Shown here one piece after another: positions 21,266 through 34,521 of a stretch of DNA of 64,000 nucleotides. Each line of letters begins with the position of its first letter. Position 1 is the first letter of the stretch. The notes under the pieces are model-generated. The model did not search any database, was not told where the DNA came from, and was given only the letters and a program-made list of their open reading frames with translations. This stretch comes from Strigamia acuminata (lineage: Eukaryota; Arthropoda; Chilopoda; Geophilomorpha; Linotaeniidae): NCBI GenBank assembly GCA_949358305.1, contig OX442324.1, positions 3,168,001 through 3,232,000 of the forward strand, written 5' to 3'. A program made the translations under genes and the position numbers.

Positions 21266-22867
21266 ATGAAGAAATTAAAAGAAATGAGTTTAGACATCGT
21301 TATCGACTGCGCTTTGAAATGGCGAGCAGAACAAATTCACGACGATCTAATGAGAACAACGCTCCATTTAATCACCTATTTTGACAAACTACGTAAGTGG
21401 CACCCGATTGTGTGAATTTATTTCGCTATGATTAATATACACGGTCTGATTTAGCCTATAATATTCGTGACGAAATTCTGACCCAATACCTGGTGACTGG
21501 TGTTTGGTATCCCGATGGTCATCGCGCGCTGCCAGAGGCGCGGGTCATTGCACTATTTGTACACAAAGAGCTGAAAATACTTCGGATGAAATTCACGAGC
21601 GCAAACTTTGATTTCGACTTTTTCCTGAAAGTTAGCGGCTACTTAAAAGTGCGTATAAACAGGAAACTAACGTCCACACATCACTTGAACGTTGGATATT
21701 CGATATTTTTAAAAATACACATTTGATGGGGGGGAAAATGAGATTTGGTGTTTGATTAAATAAGGAATATCCACACACGTACAACATGCCATTGCTGTGT
21801 GTTTTAATTGTTCTAATTGTTTCGCATAGAAGCTGACCGAGCTGGAACTGCCCGAGGAGAGTACGCTCACAGTCGCTGCGTGCGAAGAAATGTGCCAGGT
21901 TATGCCGAATCTTCAGAAACTCGATCTTTCTGGGTGTCTTGTTGAATACGACGCGATGAGACACATCGCAAAGCTGCCACTCGTCGAGCTCGACCCTGGA
22001 GTGAGCATCACGGAAGATGGTGTGAAACAACTGTGCGGAAAAGACTCGAGGGCCAAGGACACACTGAGAGTGCTCAAATTGGGCAAATCGGACGTTTCGC
22101 TCGACTTCTTCTATTTGGTATTGAAAACGATGAAATCGATCGAAGACATGGATTGGTTCGAATCTGCCACTTTCACCGATCTTTCGCGTTTGGAATTGAA
22201 AAAGCAATACAATATCAAGAAAATGTGTTTCACTTTCCAAGACGAATTTCACGACAAGCATCACAGGGAGATGGATATAGCCGTGGCCACGTGTCTTCAA
22301 GTCTGCAACGTCCGAATCATTACGGAAATTATCACGCCCAAAATGTTGCACACGCTGGCGAAATTTAAAGAGTTAAACACTTTATTCATTGGCTTAACCC
22401 CGAACTTGAATGTTCCAATTTTGAACAAAAATGAGGAGTATGATCGACTTTGTTTGCGCAACTTGTGCTTTCCTAATTTAGTGGAATTCTCCTTACACGA
22501 CTGCGTCGATGGCTTGATTACTTCCGATTATTTTCTCCCAATATTGGGCATGTTCCCGAATCTTGAGACACTTCAACTTCAACGGGGCGAAGGTTTCACA
22601 AACAAAATTGCGAGTGAGTTGGCTACGATGATGGCGACGAAGAAGCTGAAACATTTGGTAATTGAAAACTGCGATTCCTTGGGCCCAAGCGGAATTAAAG
22701 ATCTTTTGGAAATCTCTTCTTTGACCGAGTTACGGGCGGATTTGGTTGTTACTGAGATCATGAAACAAAACTTCGACGCCCACCCGCTGCAGGAAACAGC
22801 GAATAAACATCGTGTAAATTTTATGCTCATTCTCACTCTTTCTCAGGATAATTTTGGCGAAGTTTGA
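21266..22867 (+). CDS. Leucine-rich-repeat protein with F-box-like N-terminus, copy 1
   Basis: Three exons, 21266-21392, 21455-21648 and 21830-22867, encode 452 residues. The first two exons give MKKLKEMSLDIVIDCALKW and then LPYNIRDEILTQYL, which is spaced like an F-box. The long last exon holds irregular leucine-rich repeats (MPNLQKLDLSGCLVEYDAM, FKELNTLFIGL, FPNLETLQLQRGEGFTNKIA, KKLKHLVIENCDSLGPSGI) of the type seen in FBXL proteins. If so, it would act as a substrate adaptor of an SCF ubiquitin ligase; that is inference from shape, not from a clear F-box match. There is no signal peptide or membrane segment. The neighbouring gene at 23795 is a tandem paralog with the same intron positions and phases. 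Confidence 0.85.
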
Positions 22868-23794
22868 AACATTTTTCCAATTTTTTTTTTCAACCACACA
22901 AACCACCAAAAATCCACTGTATCGCTTACCAGTTTAATAAAATTGCATAATTAAACACTTGATCAACTCATTTGTGAAATATTTGCAGCTGTCACTGCAA
23001 CTTGAAAACTGCAATAGAATTGCCAAAACCTATTTGTGGTGTGTGTGTTTATTGTTCCAGTGCCATTTTGTTTTCCATCGGTTGATTTTTGTCAATGTGC
23101 ACGGAAACGCGAATTTATGAATAAATGAATGCTCGATTGTCCACTTCAATTATAAATTCGATTCGTTTTAATTGTTGAAGACCTTAATTAAATTCTAAAC
23201 TCTTGCCTATTTTGTGTAGAATTTAATTCTATATCCGAGCATATTTTTTATTTTTTGATTTAGGTAAGAAAAAGTTCGTTTTTTGTGATTTTCGGCCCAA
23301 TCTTCGGATTTATTTGAGTGTTTCTGCTCCGGAATTCGGATACGAATGTAATCATACCTTGTGAATAGTCACTTAATCCTACAACAAGTGAACAAAACTA
23401 GTTACCGTTGCCAAGCAACAGCCAAGCAAACAATGCAATGGCAACAAAGCCCCCCATTTCCGTTCCTGACGTTGGTTTCCTTTTCCGTTTATAGGATTGC
23501 TCGATTATTCTTTTTAATATATCGAATATTTGTTTACCCGTTGCTGCAGTAACTATTGTTGTAAATTTAGCATTCTACTATGGAAAAGGGATTGTCAAAT
23601 TTAGGAGTTTTATGAAATATTGTCGAAATTGATGAATCGATTAGAACAGAAGAGTAATTTAGAATAATTGTATAATATAAAAGATATTTTTTGTAGCCTT
23701 CAAGTTTCAGGTAAACACAAAATGAGACCAACCAAACCGAACCGAACGAAAATTTCGCTACAAAATGTTTAAAATTTCTTTCGCAGAATTGAAC
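22868..23794. other. Intergenic between tandem LRR paralogs
   Basis: About 900 bases. AATAAA-type signals near 22935 would end the first paralog. 23390-23490 carries words related to the repeat at 16680-16975. From about 23697 the sequence resembles 21153-21210, showing that the duplication included the 5' flank. Confidence 0.5.
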
Positions 23795-25400
23795 ATGGAA
23801 AAGTTAAAGGAAATGGCTTTAAAAATCGTTTTCGCCTGCATTTTTCAATGGCGGGATGAAGAAATTCACGACGATCGAATGAGAACGACACTACGATTGA
23901 TCGCTTACTTCAAAAAACTACGTAAGTGACACCGCATGTGTGAATTATGTCATAATTATCAAAACACATCGTCCGATTTAGCCCGTAATCTCCGTGACCT
24001 AATATTTACGAAATTCAATTGGACGACTTTTTGGGACAGCGACGATCATCGCGTGCGGCCAGAAGCGCGCCACGTTGCGCTGTTTTTATACGAACAGCAG
24101 CAACAACTTCTAATGGACTTTCCTGATGAGAATTTTGACTTCGAGTTTTTACTTCAAGTTGGCGGGCACAAGTTAAAAGTGGGTATACTTGTAAACAGAC
24201 AACTAACCACACAGCACTTGAACTTTGGCGTTGGTGATTTTTGGGAATATAGTCACGAAAAAATGAGATTTATTGTTTTGTTAATTAAGAAAAATAAAGC
24301 AAAATCCAAATTTTCCATTGCTGTGTGCGCCATTCGTAAAAAAAATTTGTATTAATTGTATTGCACAGAATCTGACAGAACTAAAGCTGCCGAAAAGGAG
24401 TTCACTCACGGCCAGTGTGTGCCAACAAATGTGCCACCTCATGCCGAACCTGCAGAAACTCGATCTTTCTAGGTGTTATGTTGAAGACAACGCCGTGATG
24501 TACATCGCCAACCTGCCACTTGTTGAATTTGATTACTGGGAAGAGCTTTTGGAACACAGCATGAGACAACTGTGCAGGGAAGACTCCAAAGCCAGGAACA
24601 CTCTAAGAGTGCTCAAATCGGAATTTCGCATTTCGGATTTTTCGCCCGATTGCTACTGTTTGATATTGAAGACGATGAGATTGATCGAAGACATGGGCAG
24701 TTCCTATTCCACGTGGCTCAAAGAGCTATCGCCAATCGAGTTGCGACAGCAGTACAACATCAGAAAATTGTGCTTCAACTACACTGTTGACGCCATCGAG
24801 GAGGAACTGGATATAAGCGTGGTCACTTGTCCGAAAGTTACTAACATCGAAATCGTTTCGAATATTTTCACCCGCCAAATCCTGCGCACGTTGACGAAAT
24901 TTAAGGAGTTGAACACGTTGAACGTTCGCGTGTGCTCGATCTCGGACGTGAATGACTTGGAGGAGGAAAATGGAGCGTGCGATCGAGTTTGTTTGGACAA
25001 TTTGCGTTTTGATAATTTGGTGGATTTTACCCTGTGTGACATCAACGACGGCTGGATTTCTTCCGGTTATTTTTTCACCATTTTGGACATGTGCCCCAAT
25101 CTCGAGAAACTTCAACTTTTACGGTGCGACGGGTTTAGCAACAGAATGGCCAGCGAGTTGGCCAAGAAGATGGCGAACAAGAAACTGAAGTATTTGACAA
25201 TTGATAACAGCGAATTGTTGGGACCGTCGGGAATTGACGATCTTTTGAAAATCGCTTCTCTGGTCGAGCTGAAGTTGAATTCGTTTGTTAGTGAGATCAC
25301 GAAACAGCATTTCGACGCTCATCCGATGCAGCAAACGGCTGCAAAACACGGTGTTAATCTGCAGCTCAATATCCCCGTATGGGACAGGCATTTCATTTGA
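23795..25400 (+). CDS. Leucine-rich-repeat protein with F-box-like N-terminus, copy 2
   Basis: Exons 23795-23921, 23982-24178 and 24369-25400 encode 451 residues. Architecture is identical to the upstream paralog: 127-nt first exon, phase-1 first intron, phase-0 second intron. Seen: MEKLKEMALKIVFACIFQW, then LPRNLRDLIFTKF in the F-box-like position, then repeats such as MPNLQKLDLSRCYVEDNAV, FKELNTLNVRV, CPNLEKLQLLRCDGFSNRM and KKLKYLTIDNSELLGPSGI. The two proteins clearly align from end to end but differ at many positions, so the duplication is not recent. The least conserved part is the region after the first repeats. The role is as uncertain as for copy 1. Confidence 0.85.
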
Positions 25401-28400
25401 GATTTTCGGGGATTTAGAGGAAAACTCGATGCCTCTGGTATTGCCCATAATTATATATTTTTTTTTAATTTTATAAAGAATTGTTTCTACCCTTTCGTTC
25501 TTCTTTCAGAGTCGGAATCTTCGATTGGCAAGTTCGTTTGATAAAATAAAAATAAAAATGTACACATTTAAAAATAAAATATTACACCATACACGTATCT
25601 TAGTGAATTCTGCTGATACTGTACAAGATCGAGATCTTTTTTGGGAAATTTCTGAACAGAATCAAAGAAATTCGACGCGATTCCTGCTTATTTTCTTCCT
25701 CCGACATTTTCAAAACAATTCTGACCTCTGGTGTGAAACATGAAGAGACTTTCATTACGGCGCAGCTTTTTGTAATGAAGTCATCCCAATGAGGAAATAA
25801 GTTTTTTTTGTTTCTTTTTCTCTCTTTTTTTCATTTGAATAAGAAGCAATATTACCTCTTTTTCATTCCCAAGGTTGGCAATGGTAATATTATACTTCTT
25901 ATCGATTGCTAAAGTATAGTCTACTTGATTTTATGTTTTTTTTTTATAAGAAGTGAAGATGTAATGGATAGGAATCAATAACCTGTGTGAGTAGGTCTAA
26001 ATTTCAAAAAATTACAAAAAAATACAAAAAATTACAAAAAAAAAGATATATCAAATTTCAATTTATAAAAAAATCCCAATAACAATCAATTACATCTTCA
26101 CCTTTTTATCATTTAATTAAATAGTGTCTTTATTTATTTTTTGATTTTCAAAAAAATGAAAGCGTAAAAACATGATAAACTTTACGGCACAGTGTTATCA
26201 ATATACATATACTACTTCTATATAGTTTAAAAAGAAAGAGCAAAAATTAGAGTTTGGTTCACATTTGAATTGATATAAACCTAAAATCGTATACCAACAC
26301 TTTGAACACAAAGAAAATGGCAGTTATTATCATTTTGCTTTTATATATATGTAACATACATATAAGAAGCCTACTGATGTGTATATATATATTTAATATA
26401 TATAAATTTATATTCTTTTGCATATTCCCTTGGCTAAAATGGTTATCATAAACGTTTGTATATTACACTAAAACACAGCAGAATATAATTACAAAAAAAA
26501 TCTATATTTTGTCATTTTGATTAAAATTTAGTAATTTACATGACTGATTTTTTTTTCTTTTTTTTCAGCTTTAAATTGTACACCTTTTTTAAGTTTTGGA
26601 CAAAAATAATTACAACAAGTCGGTTCTGAAACGAATCTAAAATAAAAACAAGACAAAAAAAAATCAAATCAAATCAAAAATGCTATAATACAATATTTTT
26701 TTTATCATCTTGGGAGTTATTTACAACATTCTCGAGATATGTTAAAAGTGAACCCAAACCAACAAAACCCGACACCGATTTTTTGATAAAATGAATTTTT
26801 AAATTTATCTCACGATGAAAAAAATGGTGATAACAGTGAGGGGTAAAAAAAAAGAAAAAAAAAAGCAATGGTAAAAATCTACATTTTATATAAATCGTGC
26901 CAAGGAAGTAAAATGAAATTAATTTGAGAAAAGGGCGGGAAATTTTTTTTTTTTAAAAAAAACCTGATAAAATATACGGTATATATATTTTTTTTAATTA
27001 CAAGATGAAAATTAAACGTTGCTCATAGAGAAACGATATTTGTTATTTTTTTTTTTCATTTTTTTCATTTCTTTTCTTTTTTTTTTTTTTTTATACAATG
27101 ATACAATTCCAAGGCTTTGTACTATGATTTGAATAATTATGAAAGTTGAAATAGTTGCTAAAATTGCCAAAAAATTGCGTTTCACAACCGCAAATAGCAA
27201 AAAAAAAAAAAATATTTTTTTTTTTCGTATAAAAATAAAACTGCCAAAATATGTTTCGACAAAATTTTAAGGCTTTTTGTTTTCGATTTTGAAAATATAT
27301 TTTCTCTTTTCTCAGGCTGGGTTTAATTACATTAGAAATTTAGAAAATAAAATATTAATATTTTAATATCTACAAATTTATTTTCTTCCTTCCTCTTCTT
27401 TTAAGGCCATTTTGAGTTTTTCTAAATTTATATCTCTCTTTTTTGCAATTCCTTTTAAAATATTTACAAGTTGATATTTGGTCCTTTTTAAACTTTAAAA
27501 AAAAATAACAATAATAATAATAATAATAATAATAATAAAGAGGAAGCACATTTAAAAAAAAATACTTCAAAATATCAAAGTTTTCTTTTTAGAAAATTAA
27601 AACCAAACGAAAAAAAGAAAAAAAACATTAAATTTTGCTTAAAATTTCGAATGTTGTCACGACAATTTCATCCAATATCAATATCACTCGTTTTTTTTTT
27701 TTTACATTTTATCACCAAAAAACTGCCAATTTTAAAAAGATCCTGTTACGAAAAAATCATATTTCATTCATTTTTTCTTATCATATTTTTCCCCCCTTCA
27801 TTCAAAACCATGAAAAACACTCAAGCAAATAAAAACGATGATCCTTAAAATTTCCTCCTATATAATTCCGCAGTAATAGTAACATGAATAAAGCTAAATT
27901 CTTCGTATGAGATATGGTTGTTAACGATGCAACTATAAAAATGGACCCGCATTCACTACTAAAAGATGAAACACCTCTTATGCCCAATCGGATATCAGGA
28001 AATTTCGTCTGCATTCAACGTTTTATAGTTAAAACAAAGAGAAAAAAATGCAGTGCCAGAAACTATTTAGCCCTACGCAGTTAACAGTAATCAGTAGAAT
28101 TTAAAGTGAAAATAACTACAATAATAGCCACACTCCGCTATGTTTTGTCCCAGTGTGGTAAATCATCTCAATCAAATTAATCTAACTAAAAAAACAGAAT
28201 GTCAACAAATAAAATCTATTTAAACATTACAATAAATTTTTTTTTTTTTTTTTTTGTTAAAAAAAAAAACAAAAAACAAACAAACAACAGAAAAAAGACT
28301 TTAAAAAAACTATACAATCAATTCATCCTTCAACATTACTCAGCCTGAACTTTAAACTATTAACAAATTCAATAAAACCCGCAAATTCACTTCCTCCAAC

Positions 28401-28512
28401 GACACACGACAACAATATTTGTCAATGTGGTAGGTAGATATATAAATATATATATGCAAACACATATACATATTTTTTTCAACGTCTCTTCAGTTGTCGT
28501 GTGTAACCACTG
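25401..28512. other. Long AT-rich region, probably including the 3' UTR of the PAR-bZIP gene
   Basis: About 3.1 kb without a supported coding frame. It is full of A and T runs, a (AAT)n microsatellite at 27507-27538, and TA-rich stretches near 26340-26400. Genes on both sides end here (LRR copy 2 on plus at 25400; PAR-bZIP on minus at 28513). I see no RNA gene. Confidence 0.5.
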
Positions 28513-31500
28513 TTAACATTCCTCCATTTTGGAAAGTTTAACCTTCAAAATCGAGTTCTCCTTTCGCAGGACATCAACTTCCTTCTTCAGCGTGAAGTTC
28601 TCTTTCTCCAAAAACGATGCTCGAAGTGCAATCTGGTTTTCTTTGACCCGCCGCGCATCCCTGGACCTCTTTGCCGCCAAGTTGTTCTTACGTCGCCGAG
28701 CCCAGTATCTGTCATCCTTCATGTCGTCCGGCACGAACTGAAAAACAAAGGAAAAAAAATGTTAAAACTCTTGGAAACTCTTCCGAACTTATTAAAAGAT
28801 TAAAATTTCAATCATTTTAGATGCAAAAAGCATTTTATTTTCTACTTGCACTAGGTTAATCGCCAATCGGCACGGTTTTACGAATTAGACTTTGACTGCA
28901 CACCACGTCTGATTTGTTTATTGCTTTTGGCGGTTGAAAAAGTAAGCATTAGGGGTATTCATAAAGTGCTTCGTATTTCACGTTTTCATTTAAGGTTTAA
29001 ATTGAAAATAAAGGAATGAAAAATCAAGCCAACGAGTCCGCCATCTTGTCAAAACGAGCAGACCAATCACGAGCTCGTTTAATGCTCACGTGAAGCAAAA
29101 CCGAGCAAAAATTATTCTAAACTACTCGTCAGCTATTTTACTAGTGACGTGAGCAAAAACGATTCTAGACCAATCGTGAGCTATTTTAATGGTCACGTGA
29201 CCACAACGATTCTAGACCAATCCGTGGGTTAGTTTAATGGTCACGTGAGCATCCGCCATCTTGCATATTGAGCGATTTCGAATTTGTTGTTATTGAAGGG
29301 TGGTTCCAAGTGCGAAGTGCGAAGTACAATTTTAATTTTTTTTTCTTTTTTTTTTTTTTTACGAATACCCCTAGTAATTACCTGTTTTCTGGATTTCTTT
29401 ACCATGGGCTGCGGTTTGAGCTCTTCCTCGGAAAACGTGTGACTCTTGGGATCAAATGATTCTTGTCCAGGTGTATTGGCCAGTGCTAAATCAGCAGGAG
29501 AAAACTTCAACTCAACCTTGAGGACTTTACAGTCGTTTTCGGTTCTATATGAATGATGGTCATTTTCACAAGGGAGTTTCCCATAGAGCATATCACTATC
29601 GGAAACAGGTTCTGGAGTAATTAAAAAATAAAAAGAGGAAAAGAAGACAAAAACAAAAAAATAATAATAATAATAGTAATAATAATAATAATAGTAATAA
29701 TTAATTAATATTAATGATAAGAAGAAGAAGAAATCAATTTTCCTGACAATGATTTTTGATCAATTTTGATTAATTTTAATGAATTTTAATTCTTAAGGGA
29801 CTCATCAGGATCACTGCATTCCCATCAAAATGCAACGATCCTGGACCTCGATAGTTCAATTTTGTGGACTTGACCGAAGGATTAAACAAGCACACCGCAT
29901 CATACACCTGTTGCACGTCGTTTAAGCGATTGAAATTGCAGTGCAAGCTAGTGAGACGATTTCAAGGTATTTGCAAATAGCTTGCAATCGTCTCTCAGTT
30001 GCGACTGCAACCTCAATTCCTTTGAAAATCGTCGCAATACCTGACTTAATCTCGACGGGTTTGTCGAATGGAGGGAGTGATTGCTGCGTGGGCGGAGAAG
30101 GCAATGATGGAGGCATCGGTGGAGAATGTACCGAAGGCTGAGCCGGTGGTTTCTCGACAGGCGGCGCTGACGCAGACTGTGATTGTGTTGCTTGATGATG
30201 ATGGTGGTGGTGGTGGTTCAGTTGATGCTGCGGTCCCGGCGACGCTTTCATCGCGGCCAGGTCTGGCGTCGGAATCGACATTCCGTTTTCCGTGAAAAAC
30301 TCGTCCAAATCGACGTATTCCATTTTGAATTCCTCTTGATACGACGAAATACTTTTGTCCCAAATCGGGTTGAGATACGCTGACGTCGAATCGAACGATT
30401 CATCCCAATTATTGTCTTTCTTATCCCCATCTCGAATTCGCTGTGACACTAAACAAACAAAATAATTAATGATTAAAAATAATACAAAATTTAAATAAAA
30501 TTTTTAAAAAATATATTATTATTTTTTTTATTTTGAAATAAATAAATTATAAATTTTCAGATTATTTAAATTCCGTTTCGTTAATTTTTTTCAACTGGCT
30601 TCAACTCGTGAAAAGAGAAGAAAAAAAAATTCCAAGCAGTTAAACTATCAAGAGCAATCATCATACAAGTACAACCTTGAACGGGATAATCACTTTGGCA
30701 ATGACATTGAAGCTTCAATCCATTTAAACCTCATCCTACTTCCTTTTCCGCTCTTCTTTTCTCCTCCGCCTTCCAAATCCCCATTTCTTTCCTCATTTGG
30801 TGGATAAACACAAACTATAGCAACTCTTTTTTTCTCACCAAACATGGCAGCGATCCATATAACGCGCCTCCCAGGGACAAAACGCATAAATAATTTAACT
30901 AAACTAAACTAAAACAAAACGAAAAAAACGATTTTCTTATCGTTTTTATTTACACCAACGTCTATTTTTATCGGTTTTAAAATTTATAAAAGAAAAAAAA
31001 TAGACCGAGCAATGATTTTCTCGGTATATTTTTTTCTCGTTATTTTTTTCTCGATTTTTAAATAATTAAAAATATGAAAATGATACAACGCACACTCACA
31101 ACTTGTCATCATGGGACGATAACCACAGAGCATGTTGCTGGCGTTAACACACACGTGCAACTGTTTTGCACGGCAATGAGAAGAAAAACTCAGCGCTTGG
31201 GCCAGGTGCCAGCATGGAAATGCCTAGAGGAAAAGTAGGTCAGAGATGAGGCTGCCATCTGGCCTTGGCCCAGGCATCAGCGTAGCAGCAACGTATCAGC
31301 TGACTCGGCAAACTCGCTTTCGAATTGGCCGGTGGGAATACAGCGCCATGCGCAGAGCTCACTAGAACCAGACCAATGCAAGGGACAAAAAAATATAACA
31401 TCGAGGAAGATTTGATTGCAAGCCAACTTCTCCACGTGGGAAAATGCTACGAAAACAAACAACACAACGCTTAGAAAATCAATCGGCATTCTACAAATAA

Positions 31501-33052
31501 AACGGGACGAAATTGTTTTTTTCTTTCGTTTTCACAAATTTAATTTTTTTTTTTTTTTTTTTTTGAAATTTGATTTTTTTTTTGTTTTTTTCTCGTTTTT
31601 TTCCGGTTTCTTTTTTTTTTTGGAGATAGGCAAGAAGATTATGTTGTTTGCCATTTTGCCAGACACAACACCCATCGAAATTAAACGAGGGCGTTACATT
31701 AAAAACAAACCCTCGACCTTGAATTGTTGAAATTCCATCTTTATTTCCAATTTGTGCGAAATTTGTGTTGTTTTAGTTAATTAATTAATTAATTAATTAA
31801 TTTTGTGTTGTTTTTGGTTGATTAAAATTTTTATTTATTTATTTATTTATTTTTATTTTATTTTTTTAAATAATTAAATGGGTAAAAATTAAAGCTGAGT
31901 GATGTGTGTTTAGATTGTTATTTTTTTTTTATTTATTTATTTCTTTTAAATTGTTTTAATGTATGTTTAATAAATAAAAATCAAAAATAACATTTAACTG
32001 CGGAGCTACCAGGTAATGGTCAAGGCCGCAGCGCTCATTCTGATCTTGAAAATTAATTCTCCACGTGCTAGAAGCGAGTTTTATTTTCGTTTTCTGGCTG
32101 CGAATTCAAGGCCGGGTGCCTGATGCCTCCATTCACCAGAAGCAAGCGCCAAATAAATAAATAAAAAATAAATAAAAAATAAAAAAAAAATGTTTTAAAA
32201 AAAAAAAAATGCAATCAAGGAAACGTCCAAGCTAAAAACACTTTTGTATCCTCAACTATTAGGCCGTAATAACTTGATGCCAAAAAAGTGCAAATCAAAC
32301 TACACTCAAATGAATACAATTAATTTCCTTTTAAAAATTCAATTTTTAATTTTTAATTTTTGGTTTTTGATTTTTGATTTTTTTTAATTTTTGATTTTTG
32401 TTTTTTGATTTTATAAATTTAAATTTTTTTAAAACGAATTTTGGAACCAACTTTCTCTATTTTTCTCCATATTTTTGTGGTCTGCAAACATATGGGATTT
32501 ATTAATTTATTAGAGATAAGATTACAAGTTTTCTGCACGTGGAGTTTTTTTTATATATTTTAAAATAGGCTACCGTAGAAAAGTGTGACAACACTTTTGA
32601 CAGTGATTAATAATCTTTTGTAGACTTTGAAAAAGAAAAAATTGTTTTAAAAAAAAATAAAAACCCACATGAATTTCCTAATTTTATTTAAAATTTATTT
32701 ATTTATTTATTTATTATATTTTCCCCCTTTTTTTTAGAAATATTCTAAAATGGCCTTGACAATCTGAACATGACAAAAATTATGACGAAGATGATGACGC
32801 TTGAACAAGATGATGTTCTTCCTCTTCCACCATTCGAAAATGAAAACAACCAACATGTGGTAAAAACTCTTTTTATCCGAACTTTAAAACTTTTTTTCCC
32901 CTTTATACTTCACTAAATGCACTGAGTATAAGGTTTAGCAACGAAAAAATATTAATTCAAGGTCGCCATGTCAGCTTTTTCGCGAAAAACAAGTGCTTAG
33001 TCATAACACTATTAACGCGAAATAAGAAATAAGAAATAAAAATAAAATAAAA

Positions 33053-33084
<32 letters not shown>

Positions 33085-34073
33085 TTAAAGTAAAAAAATA
33101 AAAAACTTATATTTCCTGAAAAAATAATCGAGTGTTCAAATTGCAGTGCAGTTAAAACCGAAAAAAAAAAAAAAAAAAAAAAAAAAAAGGAACGAAAATA
33201 TGTCTCGACGTAGATTAAACTCATCTATCCACGTGTCAATGTTAGAGTAACATTCAGCTGCACGGCAGAGAAGCACACCCGCTGCAATTTTTCTCTGCTG
33301 GAATAAAACAGCAAAAAGCAGGAAATATAATTTTTTTTCAAACTTTAACAATAAAAAAAGTAATATCATAATAAAAAAAATTTCTTTCTTAAAAAAAAAA
33401 AGAAAAAAAGACGTGTGCAACAAGTTATAGGTCAAATCATCAAGAAAATGAATAGGAAAAAGCCTTGTAAAAGCACGACCACTCACTCTCCTGACCTTGC
33501 GCATAAACATAGCATCAACGAAGGCCTTCGCGTATTCAAAGTCAAGTGCATTCATACAGCAATGAAAGGCATTCCTTTTGCAATATAAAAACTAATTACA
33601 GCTTCAAGCTGATTATCGTTTCGTTTGATAAGAAATAAAAACTCACTTTTACTTTTCCCAACATCCAAACTTATTGTTTCTTCCGTTCTACGAATTCAAA
33701 ATGATAATAATTATATTTTTCCCTTATTTAAAAAAAAATAAATAAAAAAAAAAATAGAAAAATATAAATAAAAAATCTAAAACCTTGTGGTAAATAAAAT
33801 ACAAATCTTTTTTGTTTTATTTAAAGAGCGATAACATTTGGAAATAAAATGAGAAAAATGAATGTTTTTAATCGCTTATTGGGCTTAACAAGATGTTGTA
33901 ATATTTTAGTTGTTGTCATAAAAATCTGATTGGACGACGGCTATCAAGTGGGAAAGCGGAAAACGCGATGAAAAATAGATTCACTCACCTGGCATTTGTA
34001 GGTCGGGATGTTCTAGTAAACTTCTCAACGTTGTGCTTGAAAATCGTGGTGGTTCTGCGAGATCATCGCTCAT
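28513..34073 (-). CDS. Pdp1: PAR-bZIP transcription factor (HLF/TEF/DBP/Pdp1 family)
   Basis: Four coding exons, 34073-33989, 30448-30041, 29611-29382 and 28737-28513, encode 315 residues. Seen: an N-terminal [10 protein letters not shown] motif; a conserved [20 protein letters not shown] activation-type segment; a Pro/Gln/His-rich stretch with a run of His; the PAR domain ([30 protein letters not shown]); then the basic region and leucine zipper ([20 protein letters not shown], then [20 protein letters not shown]). Each of these matches HLF/Pdp1 in order. The protein would bind palindromic TTAYRTAA-type sites as a dimer in the nucleus. In insects Pdp1 is a clock-output gene activated through CACGTG E-boxes. 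Here intron 1 (3.5 kb) and intron 3 carry several such sites. The zipper is short and the protein stops soon after it. Alternative first exons are likely in intron 1 but I could not support one. Confidence 0.93.
28952..29371. mobile_element. TA-flanked MITE carrying a tandem E-box array, inside the PAR-bZIP gene
   Basis: Ends are GGGGTATTCATAAA (left) and, read inward from the right, GGGGTATTCGTAAA, with TA on both sides. Sub-terminal similarity continues (GTGCTTCGTATTTCAC against GTACTTCGCACTTCGC, interrupted by an A-run on the right arm). The interior (about 29061-29250) holds four tandem units of roughly 47-59 bp. Three units contain CACGTG (29087, 29194, 29242) and one contains TGACGTGA (29145). 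It sits in the intron between the PAR exon and the bZIP exon. Confidence 0.8.
31152..33235. promoter_or_regulatory. Scattered CACGTG E-boxes in intron 1 of the PAR-bZIP gene
   Basis: Perfect CACGTG hexamers occur at 31152, 31433, 32062, 32536 and 33230, in an otherwise AT-rich 3.5-kb intron. Four of the five are preceded or followed by an extra C/G (CCACGTG or CACGTGG). CLOCK:CYCLE and other bHLH factors bind this core. This is a candidate enhancer or alternative-promoter region; the sequence alone cannot show use. Confidence 0.45.
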
Positions 34074-34521
34074 AGTCTCTGAGAAGACGACGATCAGAGC
34101 AGCGGGAATCGATACGTGCAAAGGCCGCTTGGAAGTAGCACAACGCTTCGTAGGAAATATATTTCAAGTGCAGACGGGCAGACTAGAATTTTATTGGTTA
34201 CGAACCACTACCGCCATCGTGTAGCAAAAATGGCAAACTGTTAAGAAAACATCATTCGAGTTTCAAAGTTAAATGAGGAAGGAAGCCAAGTCAAATTTAG
34301 TTTCTCCGCTCTTTAAATAAGTACATTTAAATTTAAAGTGACACTTTTATTTACTAAGCATTTATTAACAAAAAAATATGGAATAAACATTTCATTTAAA
34401 TGTTCGTGATTGTTTGGTTTGTACACAAATACAAGTCGGTATAAAAATTGTATAAAAAAAAAAAAAAAGACAAAAAATTGTAAATTATTATTATTCGACT
34501 TTTGACGGAAATTGTCATTTT
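34074..34521. other. Short intergenic region upstream of the PAR-bZIP start
   Basis: About 450 bases between the PAR-bZIP start codon and the stop of the upstream coiled-coil gene on the same strand. A GC-richer block at 34075-34215 is the likely promoter and leader. AATAAA read on the minus strand is available near 34380 for the coiled-coil gene. Confidence 0.45.

Noticed and set aside
33485-33555. Possible alternative first exon of the PAR-bZIP gene ([20 protein letters not shown])
   Set aside because: The peptide looks plausible, but the good donor (GTGAGT) leaves the wrong phase for the next exon, and the in-phase donor is weak.
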